A stretch of 60,346 nt of DNA, from positions 1 through 60,346 of the forward strand of contig WQZH01000012.1 of NCBI GenBank assembly GCA_009780825.1. The letters run 5' to 3'. The notes under the pieces were generated by a model. That model worked only from the letters and a program-made list of their open reading frames with translations. It was not told the DNA's origin and searched no databases. Below, one piece after another: positions 17,518-26,773 of the stretch (the first letter of the stretch is position 1; every line of letters begins with the position of its first letter). Made by a program: the position numbers and the translations under genes. This DNA comes from Desulfobulbus sp. (GTDB taxonomy: Bacteria > Desulfobacterota > Desulfobulbia > Desulfobulbales > Desulfobulbaceae).

Positions 17518-18624
17518 ATGACCAGCGGTGGTGAAACCATACGATGTACAATCAAGGAATATCGTCGGCGGAAAGGGTTGTCGCAGGATGAACTGGCTCA
17601 CTTGATTGGCGTCAGACGGCAGGCGGTTTACGATATGGAGGCAGGACGCTACCTGCCCAATACCGCCGTGGCTCTCAGGCTGGCCCGTACACTTGGCTGC
17701 ACTGTAGAAATGCTGTTTATCGAAGATGCTCCAGCGGAGCTCGGAAACATCCATTTGCTGAGTGAAGCTGGAGCAGCGGGAAGGCTTTCTCTGGCGCAAG
17801 TGCGGGAAAAGCTTATCGGTATTCCGTTGCATGACGCTCAGATACCACCTTTTAAGCTCAATGCTGCCGATGGCTTTCTTCTGGCTGACAAAAAGATTGA
17901 TTGCCAGATCCCACGCGCACAATTAGCCAAGACGATTCTTATGTTAGGCTGTGACCCGGCTTTAAGCGTGTTGAACGGCCTTATGGCGCGTGTTGCCGGC
18001 ATTCGCGCTCATACCGTATTTGCCTCAAGCCGCCAAGCTCTGCTCTCTGTCAACAAGGGGTATGCGCATGTTGCGGGAACCCACTATCATAGCTTCGGTT
18101 CTACTGACGGCAACATCGAGGCTGTCCGTACCCTATCGCCGGACATGGGCTATCTGATAATCGCCTTCTCCGTGCAAGAGGAAGGATTGATGGTTGCGCC
18201 AGAAAATCCTCTGGGAATCCGAACTGTGGAAGATATTGCCACGGGAAGGGCGCGCTTTGTGAACCGCGAGGAGGGAGCCGCGTTGAGAAAGTTGCTGGAT
18301 ACGCAGCTGTCGCGACATGGTCTGCCAAGCTCCACGGTCAGGGGCTACACAGAAGAAGTTCATTCCCACAGTGAAGGTGCGATGCGCGTGGCAAGCGACA
18401 CCGCCGATGCGGCGTTAGGTTTACGCATAGTAGCGGAATCTTTTGGGTTGGATTTCGTTTCGCTGGCAGTAACACGCTGTGATTTGGTCATTCCGTCAGA
18501 CTTGCGCGATCATCCCGGCATTACAGTTCTTTTGGATGTCTTGCAGTCGTCGGGTATAAGAAAAGAGCTTGGCTCCCTTCCCGGCTATGACCCTTCTGAT
18601 ACCGGGAAAATGATTTTCGGCTAA
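17518..18624 (+). CDS. HTH regulator with periplasmic-binding-protein-like sensor domain
   Basis: A 368-residue one-component regulator. The N-terminus is an XRE/Cro-type helix-turn-helix (GLSQDELAHLIGVRRQAVYD, near residue 20). The rest, from ~100 on, is a PBP-like ligand domain with ILMLGCDPALSVLNGLMAR, HYHSFGSTDGN, LGIRTVEDIATGRARFVNRE and the GLRIVAESFGLDFVSLAVTRCDL block. Such fusions often sit beside molybdate or tungstate genes, and here the gene is divergent from modABC. It probably senses the oxyanion or a cofactor and controls that operon. The ATG at 17518 has CCGGAGGA upstream; the frame is open from 17440. Composition is low-GC like modABC. Confidence 0.87.
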   Translation: MTSGGETIRCTIKEYRRRKGLSQDELAHLIGVRRQAVYDMEAGRYLPNTAVALRLARTLGCTVEMLFIEDAPAELGNIHLLSEAGAAGRLSLAQVREKLIGIPLHDAQIPPFKLNAADGFLLADKKIDCQIPRAQLAKTILMLGCDPALSVLNGLMARVAGIRAHTVFASSRQALLSVNKGYAHVAGTHYHSFGSTDGNIEAVRTLSPDMGYLIIAFSVQEEGLMVAPENPLGIRTVEDIATGRARFVNREEGAALRKLLDTQLSRHGLPSSTVRGYTEEVHSHSEGAMRVASDTADAALGLRIVAESFGLDFVSLAVTRCDLVIPSDLRDHPGITVLLDVLQSSGIRKELGSLPGYDPSDTGKMIFG

Positions 18625-19272
18625 TTTTTTGCCCGTGCCCTTACGGGCGTTGGTTGTTATGCCCATCTGTATGCCCGAAGCCGTCCGAAACCGACCGCTG
18701 CTACCCTGTGGAAGTGTGGGTATCAGCGTGGGTAAAGTATCTTGTAATATTTTTTATATAATAAATTTATATAGATAGTGTATAAACAAGGATGGAGATC
18801 CCGACGGTTTCAACCATCTGGATTGGGCAATGAATATCGCTGGCCCCGGGTACTCGCTGGGGTGCTGTCCGAGGTGAAGCGCGATATGCCTTCGGCCTTG
18901 TGCGCCAGTTCATGGGTAGCCAGGGCATCCAGTTTTTCCTTGGGATCATCTCGGGTGGACAAGAGCGGGCTTGGGAAAATTGTCCATATATGACTGGAAG
19001 ATGCAGACTTGATACAATCCTCGTGTCCTCAGACGCTGCCCCGACATCCTCGCAATTGGCAACCTGTATGCAATATGGTATGTATTGGGCGGCACGTAGA
19101 TGTTGCTTCCTGCGTACATCTTGTGATGCGTCAGCTTGTTTCCCCATGTTTCTCGGAGATGGTCGCACCGATCAAAATGGCGCGCTGAGGCCGCCGGCAA
19201 GGGGCGTCCGAGAACACTGGGCATTCGGCGCCTTGGCAGGGCGCGTCCCGCTGTTTCCAACGGAGGGAATAT
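18625..19272. other. Gene-poor gap with AT-rich tract
   Basis: About 650 bases without an intact gene. It holds an inverted repeat GCCCGT-N6-ACGGGC at 18631-18648 without a T-run, an AT-rich tract at ~18740-18790, and, beyond it, the decayed coding sequence listed separately. The change from low to high GC near 18800 marks the right border of the molybdate block. Confidence 0.6.
18810..19150 (-). pseudogene. Decayed remnant of an unidentified gene
   Basis: Minus-strand translation of 18810-18960 gives a protein-like C-terminus with DDPKEKLDALATHELAHKAE and NPDG before a TGA stop. The sequence upstream of it (to about 19150) reads on in a different frame, containing MYAGSNIYVPPNTYHIAYRL and ending at a stop at 18946. 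No single frame joins them, so this looks like a frameshifted fragment. HELAH resembles a zinc-peptidase HExxH-like core (HELAH fits HExxH), but the piece is too short to name. Confidence 0.3.
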
Positions 19273-22200
19273 ATGCATCGGGCAGTGCGAGAGGTGTTGA
19301 CCTGCAGATGGATTGTCATGGCGACGAGCGTGGTGGCGCTCTACGCCCTGGCCGGTTTCTGCATCGCGCCGCCTCTTCTTCGCTGGTATCTTCCTCGCTT
19401 TGCGGAACAAACCTGGCACTGCCGGGCTGAGGCTGAGACGATCCGTCTCAATCCCTTTCTCCTGACCGTCGAAATCAAGGGCTTCAGCCTGCGGCAGGCG
19501 GACGGTTCACCCTTGCTGGCGTTCGACCGCTTCTTTGCCGACCTGGAAACGGACAGTTTGTGGCAACGGGCGATCGTGCTGCGGGAGCTGACCCTGGGAC
19601 AGCCTGTCATCCATCTGGAGATCGAGCCCGACGGAACCGTCAACCTCATGCGGCTTGCCCCCTCTGCGGAGCCGGAACCAGCTTCGCCATCTTCCTCGCC
19701 TCTGCCGTTTCTCCTGCACAATTTTGCAGTTCGGGAAGCAATGTTGAGTCTGACCGACAAACGCCAACCCACCCCATCGACCCTTGCCGTGCAGGGCATG
19801 AACCTGACTGGGCACAATCTTGCCACGCTTCAGGACCAGACCGGAACCTACAGTTTTGCCGCCACCATATCGGATCATGGAGCCGTGCAGGCGGACGGCA
19901 TATTTTCGCTCCTGCAGCTTCGGTCACAGGGCAAGCTGAGCTTCAAAGCCATCAACATGACGACGTTGTGGCAATTTGCCCGAGATAGCCTGCCTGTGGA
20001 GCAGCCGGATGGCGCCATCGATCTTGCCGTGGCCTACGATCTGGATGCCGCGCTCCCCAAGGCCCGCCTTGCTTTGCAGGATGCGCACCTCGTGGCTTCA
20101 GGCCTGTCGCTCAAGCTTCGCGATGCGGGGGCAGCCGCTGGCGCGGGCAACGATCATCGCCGTCTCACTCCTGCCAAGGTGGCGATGGAAACCGTTGAGT
20201 GCCGCCTGCGGGCGCAACTCGAATTGGGCGCGGACGAGCCGGTGACCTCTCTTAGGGAAATGGCGGTCCAGCTCAAGGGCGTCAAGGTGAGCGGCGCTGG
20301 CGCCAAAGAACCGCTGTTCATCATGGACAAGATGGTAATGGAAGGCGGCGATCTGGATCTCCAGAGGCATACGGTGACGGTTGATAAGATTGCGCTGCGA
20401 AAGGGATTTGCCGATGTCGTCCGGGAGGCCGACGGAGCGTTTGGCTGGCAGCGGCTTGTCCGAGGTAAGGGTGCCAAAGCGCCTGCCAAGGAACAGAAAG
20501 CGGCCCCCAAGACGACTCCCGAATGGAAGGTGCTGGTCAAATCCTTTGAGGTCGAACAATTTCGTTCCCGGTTTACCGATTTGACGACATCTTCGGATAA
20601 GCCGGTGGTCAGCGTCCAGAATATCAAGGCGCAACTGACCGGCATCGACGGCAGGTCCCCCATGGGGTTCAAACTTGGATTTGAGGTTGAACAGGGAGGG
20701 AGCGCGATGCTCAGCGGTACCGTGCATCCATCGATTCCGGCGGTGGCAGCCGACATCGATCTGCGCGATATGGCGCTGATGCCGTTGCAGCCGTATCTCA
20801 AACCATTCGTACGGGTACAGGCGCAGTCAGCCTTTGTTTCCGCCCGCGGCCACCTGGAATACGGATTGCTTGAGGCGTCGCGGCAGGGAGGCTACGAGGG
20901 AAGTTTCGCCCTGAACAAGCTGCGACTGACCGATTTGGCGGCGGGCAAGCCTTATCTGAGCTGGGACGCTCTGCAACTGCCTCAATGCAAGCTGACCCTG
21001 CAGCCCAATATGCTGGCGGCAAAGGAGGTAGTGGTCAGTAAACCGGTGGGCGCCATTATCATCGGCAGGGACAAGACGCTCAACTTCGCCAAGATGGTAG
21101 CGGATCAGCCCGCTGCTCAGCTCGGCCAGACGGTGCAGCCCGCCCCGAAAAAGGCAAGCCCGCAAACAGGCCAGGGGGCGTTTAGCTATCGAATCGACAA
21201 AGTCCGGATCCAGGGTGGCGACATCGCGTTTGCCGATTTCAGTCTGCGGCCTGAATTCACCACCCGTATTCGCGGCCTGCAAGGCACGGTTCTCGGGCTT
21301 GCTTCGGCGGAGGAAACACAGGCCAAGGTGCAGATGGAGGGACAGGTTGACGAGTTCGGCACGGCAAAAATCAACGGCGTGCTCAGGCCGAACGACTTGG
21401 GCAAGGCTGCGGATATCCACTTGCTTTTCCACAATCTGGAGATGAAGAACCTTTCGCCGTATTCCGGAAAATTTGCCGGGCGGCTGATCAAAAGCGGCAA
21501 GATTTCCGCTGACCTCAACTATGTCCTCCAAGACCACAAAATGACCGGGAATAACAAGATCGTGATCGATAACCTGGTCTTGGGCGACAAGGTGGAGGCC
21601 GCCGAAGGGGGCAATCTCCCCCTGGATTTGGCGATAGCCCTCCTCAAGGACGCCAATGGCCGGATCGATATCGGTCTGCCGGTGACCGGCGACCTGAATG
21701 ATCCGCAATTCAGCATCGGCTCTTTAGTCTGGAAGGTGCTGGGCAATGTAATCACCAAAGCGGCGACAGCCCCGTTTCTGGTCTTGGGGAGCCTGTTTGG
21801 GAGCGACGAGACGGAACAGTTCTCAACCATCCGGTTCACTCCCGGCAGCTATGACGTGGCTCCCCCGGAAAAGGGCCAGTTGCTCAAGCTGGTCGAAGTC
21901 CTCGATAAGCGGCCGCAACTGAAGTTGATTGTTCAGGGGCGGTATAGTGTTCAGGTCGATGGCCTGGAATTGAGGGAGCGAGATATCCGCCGAGCCGTGG
22001 CCGCGGGCCTCGGCATCAAGTCTCATCCGGATGATCTTCCGGAATTGCTCGATCTTTCCGATTCAGGGACCCGCGGCGTTCTGGAGAAGCTCTATGCGCA
22101 GCGGTTTGGCAAGAAGGGTCTGGACGCGCTGGAAAAAGAGGTGGAGACAGGCGCGGTCACGCCCAGGATGCCGGCATGGCATGCCACCATGCCGGACAAG

Positions 22201-22503
22201 GAACCTGGCATGGCGGCAAAAATGATCGGCAGCCTGAACCTCTACAAAATTGTTCCGGGCGGCAGGAGTCCTGAACAAGCCGTGTCCTGGGCCGGAGAAC
22301 TCTATACCCGCCTGGTTGAACATGCGCAGGTAAGCGATGAGGCCCTGCTCCATTTGGCGGAATTGCGGGCCCAGGCGACAGTCGCTCATCTGGAGAGCCA
22401 GCAACGTATCGCCATCGCAAGGGAACGGATTGGCGTGAAGCAACCGGAGCCGTTGGCGGATGATGAGCCGCCCTCGGTAACGCTTTCCCTGGATGCTCTC
22501 TAA
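19273..22503 (+). CDS. DUF748 / AsmA-like large envelope protein
   Basis: A 1076-residue protein anchored by one N-terminal membrane segment (WIVMATSVVALYALAGFCIA), followed by a long periplasmic region. DUF748 features include LNPFLLTVEIKGFSLRQADG, ADLETDSLWQRAIVLREL and the later VGAIIIGRDKTLNFAKM. A distal block NGRIDIGLPVTGDLNDPQFS and SLVWKVLGNVITKAATAPF is typical of the family's C-terminal half. A segment near 880-900 (KGQLLKLVEVLDKRPQLKLI) precedes an Ala-rich tail. AsmA-like proteins span or bridge the envelope, some in phospholipid transport; the role here is inferred. GGAGGG sits just before the ATG. Length is normal for the family. Confidence 0.88.
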   Translation: MHRAVREVLTCRWIVMATSVVALYALAGFCIAPPLLRWYLPRFAEQTWHCRAEAETIRLNPFLLTVEIKGFSLRQADGSPLLAFDRFFADLETDSLWQRAIVLRELTLGQPVIHLEIEPDGTVNLMRLAPSAEPEPASPSSSPLPFLLHNFAVREAMLSLTDKRQPTPSTLAVQGMNLTGHNLATLQDQTGTYSFAATISDHGAVQADGIFSLLQLRSQGKLSFKAINMTTLWQFARDSLPVEQPDGAIDLAVAYDLDAALPKARLALQDAHLVASGLSLKLRDAGAAAGAGNDHRRLTPAKVAMETVECRLRAQLELGADEPVTSLREMAVQLKGVKVSGAGAKEPLFIMDKMVMEGGDLDLQRHTVTVDKIALRKGFADVVREADGAFGWQRLVRGKGAKAPAKEQKAAPKTTPEWKVLVKSFEVEQFRSRFTDLTTSSDKPVVSVQNIKAQLTGIDGRSPMGFKLGFEVEQGGSAMLSGTVHPSIPAVAADIDLRDMALMPLQPYLKPFVRVQAQSAFVSARGHLEYGLLEASRQGGYEGSFALNKLRLTDLAAGKPYLSWDALQLPQCKLTLQPNMLAAKEVVVSKPVGAIIIGRDKTLNFAKMVADQPAAQLGQTVQPAPKKASPQTGQGAFSYRIDKVRIQGGDIAFADFSLRPEFTTRIRGLQGTVLGLASAEETQAKVQMEGQVDEFGTAKINGVLRPNDLGKAADIHLLFHNLEMKNLSPYSGKFAGRLIKSGKISADLNYVLQDHKMTGNNKIVIDNLVLGDKVEAAEGGNLPLDLAIALLKDANGRIDIGLPVTGDLNDPQFSIGSLVWKVLGNVITKAATAPFLVLGSLFGSDETEQFSTIRFTPGSYDVAPPEKGQLLKLVEVLDKRPQLKLIVQGRYSVQVDGLELRERDIRRAVAAGLGIKSHPDDLPELLDLSDSGTRGVLEKLYAQRFGKKGLDALEKEVETGAVTPRMPAWHATMPDKEPGMAAKMIGSLNLYKIVPGGRSPEQAVSWAGELYTRLVEHAQVSDEALLHLAELRAQATVAHLESQQRIAIARERIGVKQPEPLADDEPPSVTLSLDAL

Positions 22504-22669
22504 CGCATTTGCCGCGCTGAAGAAGGGGCAAAGGGATTTCTCTTCTCCCTTGCATGGGAGGCAGGAGAGAATGGCCGCCTGGGCAGCTCTGTTGCCGAAA
22601 GGAAACCGTGGGGATGGCAACCTGTCCTGTCAGGCTTTATGGCAGGAAGAAAGATATATCAGAAGGGGA

Positions 22670-22702
22670 AAGGCAGAGCGTTTGGCTCTGCCTTTTGCTT
22701 TT
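22670..22702 (+). terminator. Rho-independent terminator between DUF748 gene and tatA
   Basis: AAGGCAGAGC, loop, GCTCTGCCTT (22670-22694), followed by TTGCTTTT. It may serve both converging genes, although the T-run is better on the plus side. Confidence 0.75.
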
Positions 22703-22718
22703 CTTGCGCCAAGAACAA

Positions 22719-22907
22719 TCAGTCTTTTTTCTCTTCCTGATGTTCAATGGGTGTGGACGGGGGGGTATCGCTCATCGCTTTTTTGAATGCCTTGATGCTC
22801 TTGGCCAAGCCCTCTCCGAGTTCCGGCAATTTTCCCGGTCCCCAGATAATCATGACAATAACCAGGATAACAATAAGATGCATAGGTTGGAAAATTCCTG
22901 AAAACAT
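22719..22907 (-). CDS. tatA: Twin-arginine translocase subunit TatA/TatE
   Basis: A 62-residue Tat component with a hydrophobic helix ([13 protein letters not shown]), the conserved hinge [20 protein letters not shown] as an amphipathic helix, and a short acidic tail (EHQEEKKD). It forms the pore for folded proteins with twin-arginine signals. The ATG at 22907 has GGAGGTG eight bases upstream; the frame is open from 22922. No tatB or tatC is adjacent, so the other subunits must be elsewhere. Confidence 0.93.
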   Translation of the reverse strand: MFSGIFQPMHLIVILVIVMIIWGPGKLPELGEGLAKSIKAFKKAMSDTPPSTPIEHQEEKKD

Positions 22908-22922
22908 GGTGGGCACCTCCAT

Positions 22923-23283
22923 TTCGTTAAATTACACAGCTAAACGCTAATCGTTTCAGTTTGTTCTGTCAATGGGTCTTCTCAGGGCAGCCTGACGCCG
23001 GTGGCAGGGCAGATAGAGGCCCCGAGTCATCTTGCTCATTTTTTTCGTCTGTCAATCCTGGACATGTTTTTCTGGCCTTTTTTGTCCTGCTGCCCACCTC
23101 ACGCGTTGACCCGCTCGAATCTCGGACAGAAGCCCCTGGTCGATCATCCATGATGGCCTGTCAAAAACTCTCCTTGCCAAAAGCTCATTTGTCGCGTTAG
23201 CGTTTATTCGTTACAATGACGCCCGTTCATCCATTTCATACATCCGGTTCCTTTTTCAACCTGATTGTCTCCAGGAGATTTTC
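22923..23283. other. Divergent gap between tatA and glgP
   Basis: A 360-base gap with no supported gene. It contains the predicted glgP promoter (23189-23217) and two inverted copies of TAAACGCTAA: 22941-22950, and as TTAGCGTTTA at 23197-23206, inside the glgP promoter spacer. Confidence 0.5.
23189..23217 (+). promoter_or_regulatory. Predicted glgP promoter
   Basis: TTGTCG (23189-23194), a 17-base spacer, TACAAT (23212-23217), about 65 bases before the glgP start. The spacer contains TTAGCGTTTA, whose inverted copy lies upstream of tatA. Confidence 0.45.
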
Positions 23284-25770
23284 ATGGACCAGTTGACCAT
23301 CGACCCTCCCAATCATGCCTATTCTTCAATTTTTCAAGGGACCGGTGTCGAGGATTTCAAAAAACGCATTCAGCACCATTTGATGAGCTTCCAGGGCCGC
23401 GACCCGGACCGGGCCGGCGAGCCGGATGTGTATCGGGCCTTGTCCTACGTGTTGCGCGACGTGTTGATGGAAAAATGGATTAAGACCCAAAAGACGGTTT
23501 ATGCTGACAAGAAGAAGCGGGTTTACTATCTCTCGCTCGAATTTCTGGTCGGACGATCGCTTGGCAACGCTATCGTCAACATGGGCCTGATGGATGAGGT
23601 CACGCAGGCTGTGGAGCAATTGGGCTACGACTTGGAACGGTTGCGGGAATGCGAAGAAGACGCGGCCTTGGGCAACGGGGGGCTCGGCCGGCTCGCCTCC
23701 TGCTTCATGGATTCGATCGCCACCATGAAGATACCTGCCTATGGCTACGGCATCCGCTACGATTTTGGCCTGTTCAACCAGAAAATCGTCGACGGCTTTC
23801 AGGTTGAGACCCCCGACAGCTGGCTACGGATGGGTTCTCCCTGGATGTATGAGCGCACTTCATTCATGTATCCGGTCCAGTTCTACGGTCATGTCACCAC
23901 CGCCACCGACAAGAAAGGCCGCGTGCGCGCCCGCTGGACCAACACCGAAATCGTCATGGCCATGGCCTGCGACATGCTGGTGCCGGGATTCAACAACGAC
24001 CATGTCATCAACATGCGCCTGTGGCGGGCCAAGGCCTCGCGCGAGCTGGACCTGCGGTCCTTCAATGCCGGCGACTATATCAGCGCCGTGGAAAGCAAGG
24101 TCAAATCCGAAACGATTTCCAAGGTACTCTACCCCAGCGACGATATCAGCGAAGGCCAGGAACTGCGTCTTAAACAGCAGTATTTCTTCGTTGCCGCCAC
24201 CTTCCAGGATATTCTCCGCCGCTACCGCAAGGATAACGATACCTTTGACGATTTCTCCAACCAGGTGGCGGTGCAGCTCAACGATACCCATCCGGCCATC
24301 GCCATCCCCGAACTCATGCGGGTACTGCTCGATATCGAGGGGTTGGGCTGGGAGCGGGCCTGGGATATCTGTGTCAAAACCTTTGCCTACACTAACCACA
24401 CCCTGATGCCCGAGGCCCTTGAAACATGGTCTGTCGATATGCTGGGCCGGGTGTTGCCGCGCCATCTGGAAATCATTTACGAAATCAACCGGCGATTCCT
24501 GGATGAGGTGGCCCTGCGTTACCCGGGGAACATGCGAAAAATTCAGGAAATGTCCCTGATTGAGGAAGGGCCGGTGCGGCGGGTACGCATGGCCAATCTC
24601 GCCATTGTCGGCAGCCACTCGGTGAACGGGGTGGCGGCGCTCCACACTGAGTTGCTGAAGAACTACCTTTTTCGTAACTTCAACGAAATGTGGCCAGAGA
24701 AAATCAACTCCAAGACCAACGGCATCACCCCGCGCCGGTGGCTGCTTAAATGCAACCCTGGTCTCGCCCGACTCGTCAGCGAAAAGCTCGGGTACGGTTG
24801 GGTGGTGGATCTCGACCAACTGCGCGGCCTGGAGGCCTACTGCGACGATCCATCCTTTCACCAGCGCTGGCAGGCGGCCAAACTGGTCAACAAGGAGCGG
24901 CTGGCCAAAATTATTGCCGCCGAATGCGGCATCAGCGTGAACCCGAACACCCTGTTCGATATCCACGTCAAACGCATCCACGAGTACAAACGACAGCTTT
25001 TGAACGTGCTGCACGTAATTCACCTCTATCAGCGGCTGATCACCTGCCCGGATGCGCCGATCACCCCCAGGACGGTCATCTTCGCCGGCAAGGCTGCTCC
25101 CTCGTATCACAAGGCGAAATTGATCATCAAACTGATCAATTCGATCGGTGCCGTGGTCAACAAGGATCCCCGCGTCGGCGACCGGCTGAAGGTGGTGTTC
25201 ATCCCCAACTACTGCGTATCGCTCGCGGAACGCATCATTCCGGCCGCCGATCTCTCCGAGCAGATTTCCACTGCCGGAACCGAGGCCTCGGGCACCGGCA
25301 ACATGAAGTTCTCCCTTAACGGCGCCCTGACCATCGGCACGCTCGACGGCGCCAATATCGAAATTCGCGAGGAAGTTGGACCGGAAAATATTTTTATTTT
25401 CGGCATGACCGCCGAGGAGGCCGAGTTCGAAAAGAAGTGCAAGTCGCGGACACCATGGCAGATTTACGAAAATAATCCCGATGTGCGCGCAATTATTGAG
25501 GCGATTGCGAACGGCGCGTTCAGCAATGGCGACACTGAACTGTTCCGGCCACTGGTCAACGACCTGCTAAATGAGAACGACCAGTACCTGCTGCTGCTTG
25601 ATTTGGAGTCCTACCTCCAGTGCCAGCGGCAGGTGGGTGAACTGTTCACCAATCAAGTCGTCTGGACCAGGAAATCAATCCTCAACGTGGCCAGAATGGG
25701 CAAATTTTCCAGTGACCGGACCATCAAGGAGTACGCCGAAGAAATTTGGCGGGTGCATGTCGAAGGGTAG
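23284..25770 (+). CDS. glgP: Glycogen/alpha-glucan phosphorylase
   Basis: An 828-residue GT35 phosphorylase that releases glucose-1-phosphate from glycogen or maltodextrins using pyridoxal phosphate. Motifs seen are YYLSLEFLVGRSLGNAIVN, EEDAALGNGGLGRLASCFMD, the active-site AIPELMRVLLD region and the PLP-binding EASGTGNMKFSLNGALTIGT with the Schiff-base lysine. The IHVKRIHEYKRQLLN segment is also conserved. Full length for the family. CAGGAG lies 8 bases before the ATG. No other glycogen gene is adjacent, so this is a stand-alone phosphorylase. Confidence 0.97.
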   Translation: MDQLTIDPPNHAYSSIFQGTGVEDFKKRIQHHLMSFQGRDPDRAGEPDVYRALSYVLRDVLMEKWIKTQKTVYADKKKRVYYLSLEFLVGRSLGNAIVNMGLMDEVTQAVEQLGYDLERLRECEEDAALGNGGLGRLASCFMDSIATMKIPAYGYGIRYDFGLFNQKIVDGFQVETPDSWLRMGSPWMYERTSFMYPVQFYGHVTTATDKKGRVRARWTNTEIVMAMACDMLVPGFNNDHVINMRLWRAKASRELDLRSFNAGDYISAVESKVKSETISKVLYPSDDISEGQELRLKQQYFFVAATFQDILRRYRKDNDTFDDFSNQVAVQLNDTHPAIAIPELMRVLLDIEGLGWERAWDICVKTFAYTNHTLMPEALETWSVDMLGRVLPRHLEIIYEINRRFLDEVALRYPGNMRKIQEMSLIEEGPVRRVRMANLAIVGSHSVNGVAALHTELLKNYLFRNFNEMWPEKINSKTNGITPRRWLLKCNPGLARLVSEKLGYGWVVDLDQLRGLEAYCDDPSFHQRWQAAKLVNKERLAKIIAAECGISVNPNTLFDIHVKRIHEYKRQLLNVLHVIHLYQRLITCPDAPITPRTVIFAGKAAPSYHKAKLIIKLINSIGAVVNKDPRVGDRLKVVFIPNYCVSLAERIIPAADLSEQISTAGTEASGTGNMKFSLNGALTIGTLDGANIEIREEVGPENIFIFGMTAEEAEFEKKCKSRTPWQIYENNPDVRAIIEAIANGAFSNGDTELFRPLVNDLLNENDQYLLLLDLESYLQCQRQVGELFTNQVVWTRKSILNVARMGKFSSDRTIKEYAEEIWRVHVEG

Positions 25771-25841
25771 ACAGGCGCAGTCTGCCGAGGGATGCGGAAA
25801 CTGCACGGAGGGCCGTTTCCTTTACGGAAACGGGAGGATGC

Positions 25842-26387
25842 TCAACATATTTTCTTCAGGAAGAACTCGCCGTAGTGTTTGAGTTCAGCGATGGATTCCA
25901 GGATATCATCGTGGGCCAGATGTCGGCATTCCTTGATGAACAGGGGGAGATCCGGTGCCCAGCGCAGGGCCAGTTCCTTGATCGTGCTCACGTCGATATT
26001 GCGATAGTGAAAGTAGTGTTCCAATTCCGGCATGAAACGGGCGAGGAATCGTCGGTCGTGCCAGACCGAATTGCCGCACATGGGCGAAGTCCGGCTTCCC
26101 ACCCATTGCCGGACGAACTCCAAGGTTTCGCTCTCCGCTTGGCGGCAAGTCCAGGAGCTTTGCCGGACGCGATCAAGCAGGCCTGACTCCTGATGCTGCT
26201 TGCGGTTCCAATCATCCATGGCAGCGAGCACCTCTTCCGGCTGATGGATGGCGATAACCGGCCCTTCGGCGAGGATATCCAGGCAGGCATTGGTCACTAC
26301 CGTTGCCACCTCAAGAATTTTTTCGGTCGAGGGATTCAACCCGGTCATTTCCAGGTCGATCCACACCAGATGACTGTCGTCTTTCAT
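25842..26387 (-). CDS. orn: Oligoribonuclease
   Basis: A 181-residue DEDDh exonuclease that degrades 2-5-nucleotide RNAs and, in other bacteria, pGpG from c-di-GMP breakdown. The acidic residues are in [24 protein letters not shown] and [14 protein letters not shown], with [12 protein letters not shown] between. The ATG at 26387 has AAGGATCGG before it; an in-frame TTG at 26405 is less likely. It is the only gene on its strand here and converges on glgP. Confidence 0.95.
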   Translation of the reverse strand: MKDDSHLVWIDLEMTGLNPSTEKILEVATVVTNACLDILAEGPVIAIHQPEEVLAAMDDWNRKQHQESGLLDRVRQSSWTCRQAESETLEFVRQWVGSRTSPMCGNSVWHDRRFLARFMPELEHYFHYRNIDVSTIKELALRWAPDLPLFIKECRHLAHDDILESIAELKHYGEFFLKKIC

Positions 26388-26773
26388 CGCATTCCGATCC
26401 TTCAAGCCTCATCGCGCCAGCGACAACACTTCTTCATACCTTGTAGTGGACCATAGCCTGGTTTCCGATTCAACCTTTTTTCTTCCCCGCCAGTCAAACG
26501 CATCGGAAGAGACTGTCGCTCTTCCTTCCCGCCACAACGAACACCGGCATAACCATGCGGGTGCGATACCCTCTATTATTTCCTGCCGGGCCGTTGCCCA
26601 TTTTTTCAGTTGCCGGCAGCCGTCTTCCGCTCACCTGGGTACAGCAGAATTCGATGGTCTTCCGGAGAGAAATATGGCAGAACAACACGCATGGTCAACC
26701 GTGATGTCCGCGAAGCAGCCTGCAAGGTGTCGCCGACTGCGGACCGCTTTTTCCCAACAACCGCAGGAGCGCC
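26388..26773. other. Gap between orn and the FAD dehydrogenase gene
   Basis: About 385 bases between divergent genes. I see no convincing gene, hairpin or promoter in it. Confidence 0.4.

Noticed and set aside
18631..18648. GCCCGT/ACGGGC hairpin after the HTH-PBP regulator as a terminator
   Set aside because: No T-run follows on the plus strand, and the adjacent T-run lies on the wrong side for termination in either direction.
23860..25110. A 416-codon minus-strand open frame opposite glgP
   Set aside because: Shadow of the phosphorylase coding sequence, with no domain of its own.
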